The translations under genes and the position numbers were made by a program. A DNA stretch of 6,630 nt, from NCBI GenBank assembly GCA_027858555.1, contig JAQICP010000052.1, positions 1 to 6,630 of the forward strand, written 5' to 3'. The notes under the pieces are model-generated. The model was not told the DNA's origin, made no database searches, and worked only from the letters and a program-made list of their open reading frames with translations. Positions within the stretch are counted from its first letter, which is position 1. Every line of letters begins with the position of its first letter. The DNA is from Vallitaleaceae bacterium (GTDB lineage: Bacteria > Bacillota > Clostridia > Lachnospirales > Vallitaleaceae). This document shows positions 5,795 to 6,630 of the stretch, one piece after another.

Positions 5795-6148
5795 TTAGAA
5801 TATCAACTTACTATCACCGATCTCTGCTTCAATCACCGATAAAATTTTACCCATATCAGAAGGATCGGCTAGGCCTGAGCTTTCAATATACAGATCATCC
5901 AGGTCCATAAGTATTAATTTTTTCAAACCTTCGATGAAATGCTCTTTGAGACAACTACAAAATATGGAGCCATTTTTCAATTCGATGAACTCACCTGTCA
6001 GGTCTTTTACTATTATACTATCCATACTGACCTTGCCAAATTCATTCATCAATACGCCCGTCTTACCATGACTATCCAATAAGCGTTCATTTAAAAATGT
6101 AGTTTTGCCAGCCCCTAAAAAACCAGTAATCAGATATATATTTGTCAT
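5795..6148 (-). CDS. N-terminal half of CobW/HypB/UreG-like P-loop GTPase
   Basis: 117 residues ending at the premature TAA. Walker A is GFLGAGKTT (9-17), followed by LMNEFGKV (33-40), a CSC pair (64-66) in NGSIFCSCLKEHF, and YIESSGLADPSDM (87-99), the CobW-family version of the region after Walker B. The canonical COG0523 metal motif is CxCC; here only C-x-C is present. The start ATG (6146-6148) overlaps the TGA of the RACo gene (ATGA) and has a strong GGAGGT ribosome binding site 5 nt upstream (6154-6159), so expression should be tightly coupled to RACo. Usual intact family members are 300-400 residues, so this half alone lacks the NKxD guanine-recognition motif and the C-terminal domain. 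Partner and cargo are unknown; context suggests corrinoid protein maturation or activation. Confidence 0.75.
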   Translation of the reverse strand: MTNIYLITGFLGAGKTTFLNERLLDSHGKTGVLMNEFGKVSMDSIIVKDLTGEFIELKNGSIFCSCLKEHFIEGLKKLILMDLDDLYIESSGLADPSDMGKILSVIEAEIGDSKLIF

Positions 6149-6630
6149 ATCTTACCTCCAAAACCCATGCCCATAATGTACATCTCCGTGAATTTCATAT
6201 GGGTGGATAACTCGATATACGCACACTTGTCTCTTATTGCCATCATTTCAACCTCACCTTTTTCCTCTAGTAAATACCTAGTCGCACCACCCAAGGAGGT
6301 GTTGCCAACCAAAGTCACTCTGTCTTTAATACCCTCAGGTATCAAACCTATGTAACTACTATTATCAAGATTCAAATGATTGCCAAAGCCACCTGCAATA
6401 TAGAACTTGTCAATATCGTCATAGGTTAAACCCGCCTCATCTAATAATACATCAATACCAGCCATAATAGCAGCTTTAGCTAATTGAACTTGTCTCACAT
6501 CTTCAGGATAGATACTGATACCTTGAGTGATCATAACTGCTTCCTTCATATAACCGGCATCATTGATAAGCCCCTGTCTATGCAATATCGCGATGATATC
6601 AACAAGAGCTGAACCACAGATGCCTAAAGG
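6145..6630 (-). CDS. RACo-type corrinoid activation protein, DUF4445/ASKHA ATPase domain (C-terminal 161 residues; 5' end outside window)
   Basis: Family role: reductive activator of corrinoid proteins uses ATP hydrolysis in an ASKHA domain and an N-terminal 2Fe-2S ferredoxin domain to reduce inactive Co(II) corrinoid to Co(I), restoring methyltransferase activity in the cytoplasm. Seen: the frame is open from the window edge and begins PLGICGSALVDIIAILHRQG. It goes on with EDVRQVQLAKAAIMAGIDVL, DIDKFYIAGGFGNHLN (adenosine-binding AGGFG) and GLIPEGIKDRVTLVGNTSLG, all hallmark DUF4445 segments, then a C-terminal CAYIELSTHMKFTEMYIMGM and stop TGA at 6145-6147. A TTG at 6585 can be read as a start, but conserved residues upstream show that the gene continues beyond 6630. 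Full-length relatives are about 550-650 residues, so the iron-sulfur domain is not visible here and the RACo name rests on the ASKHA part. It overlaps the GTPase start by 4 nt. Corrinoid protein or methyltransferase genes are expected upstream (inference). Confidence 0.88.
   Translation of the reverse strand, partial: PLGICGSALVDIIAILHRQGLINDAGYMKEAVMITQGISIYPEDVRQVQLAKAAIMAGIDVLLDEAGLTYDDIDKFYIAGGFGNHLNLDNSSYIGLIPEGIKDRVTLVGNTSLGGATRYLLEEKGEVEMMAIRDKCAYIELSTHMKFTEMYIMGMGFGGKI
6154..6159 (-). promoter_or_regulatory. Ribosome binding site of the CobW-like GTPase
   Basis: Minus strand GGAGGT, 5 nt before the ATG at 6148 and inside the last codons of the RACo gene (Gly-Gly codons). The strong site plus the ATGA overlap indicates translational coupling. 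Confidence 0.75.

Larger units (their letters stand above)
5123..6148 (-). pseudogene. CobW/HypB/UreG-type GTPase interrupted by one in-frame TAA (341 codons in all)
   Basis: Read through TAA at 5795-5797, the locus is one continuous frame of 341 codons: ...GDSKLIF-stop-GTVCIVDGLYFKLEL.... The nonsense codon is codon 118, directly before the beta-strand and aspartate (IVDG) that CobW-family proteins have at this point. The frame is not shifted, and G1, G3-like and G4 motifs are intact on the two sides, so the damage is a single substitution (for example AAA, GAA or CAA to TAA), a sequencing error, or a real two-part gene restarted downstream. It follows the RACo gene with a 4-nt overlap. Family knowledge: these GTPases insert metals or cofactors into partner proteins; here a corrinoid-protein role is inferred only from context. 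The halves are described separately. Confidence 0.75.

Noticed and set aside
5795..5797. Programmed stop recoding (selenocysteine or pyrrolysine) in the GTPase
   Set aside because: The codon is TAA, not TGA or TAG, and no insertion-element-like hairpin was recognised after it. thiS uses TAA as a true stop, so reassignment is also unlikely.
5780..5800. Frameshift between the two GTPase halves
   Set aside because: Both halves are in the same frame (the distance from 5797 to 5779 is a multiple of three); only a nonsense codon separates them.

Overview
The window looks like a piece of chromosome from an AT-rich, low-GC Gram-positive anaerobe, most likely a member of the Clostridia (possibly Lachnospirales-like). 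This rests on gene content (a RACo-type corrinoid activator with a CobW-like GTPase, a clostridial-style thiS-thiF pair, a cytoplasmic GH3 glycosidase), strong GGAGG-type ribosome binding sites and an AT-rich intergenic style. The taxonomic call is inference. Every gene I can support lies on the minus strand, so transcription runs from position 6630 towards position 1.

From the high-coordinate end: (1) 6145-6630 is the C-terminal part of a DUF4445/ASKHA reductive activator of corrinoid proteins. It is coupled by a 4-nt ATGA overlap to (2) a CobW/HypB/UreG-type P-loop GTPase at 5123-6148, which is cut by one in-frame TAA at 5795-5797 into a 117-residue N-terminal half and a 218-residue C-terminal half in the same frame. 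(3) After a 124-nt gap with an extended -10 promoter comes a 579-residue DEAD-box RNA helicase (3259-4998). Its core is DbpA/YxiN-like, but the C-terminus is a long, basic, internally repetitive tail. (4) A factor-independent terminator (3141-3180) closes the helicase unit. (5) A consensus-like sigma-A promoter (2958-2986) then drives a GH3 beta-glycosidase, best started at 2924 (719 aa). (6) Between the GH3 stop codon and the thiS ribosome binding site lies a 178-bp array of fourteen degenerate 12-13-nt units that fills the whole gap. (7) thiS (387-581) and the start of thiF (352 to beyond position 1) encode the sulfur carrier and its adenylyltransferase for the thiamine thiazole ring.

Functionally the window joins unrelated modules: corrinoid-dependent methyl transfer (1, 2), RNA remodelling (3), oligosaccharide or glycoside breakdown (5) and thiamine biosynthesis (7). 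Within modules the links are clear: RACo with the GTPase by translational coupling, and ThiS with ThiF as substrate and enzyme. No terminator is visible between the GH3 gene and thiS, so they may share a transcript through the repeat array.

I found no phage, IS, CRISPR, tRNA or rRNA signal. The observations most worth following up are the in-frame stop in the GTPase, the repeat array that fits exactly between a stop codon and an RBS, and the helicase tail.
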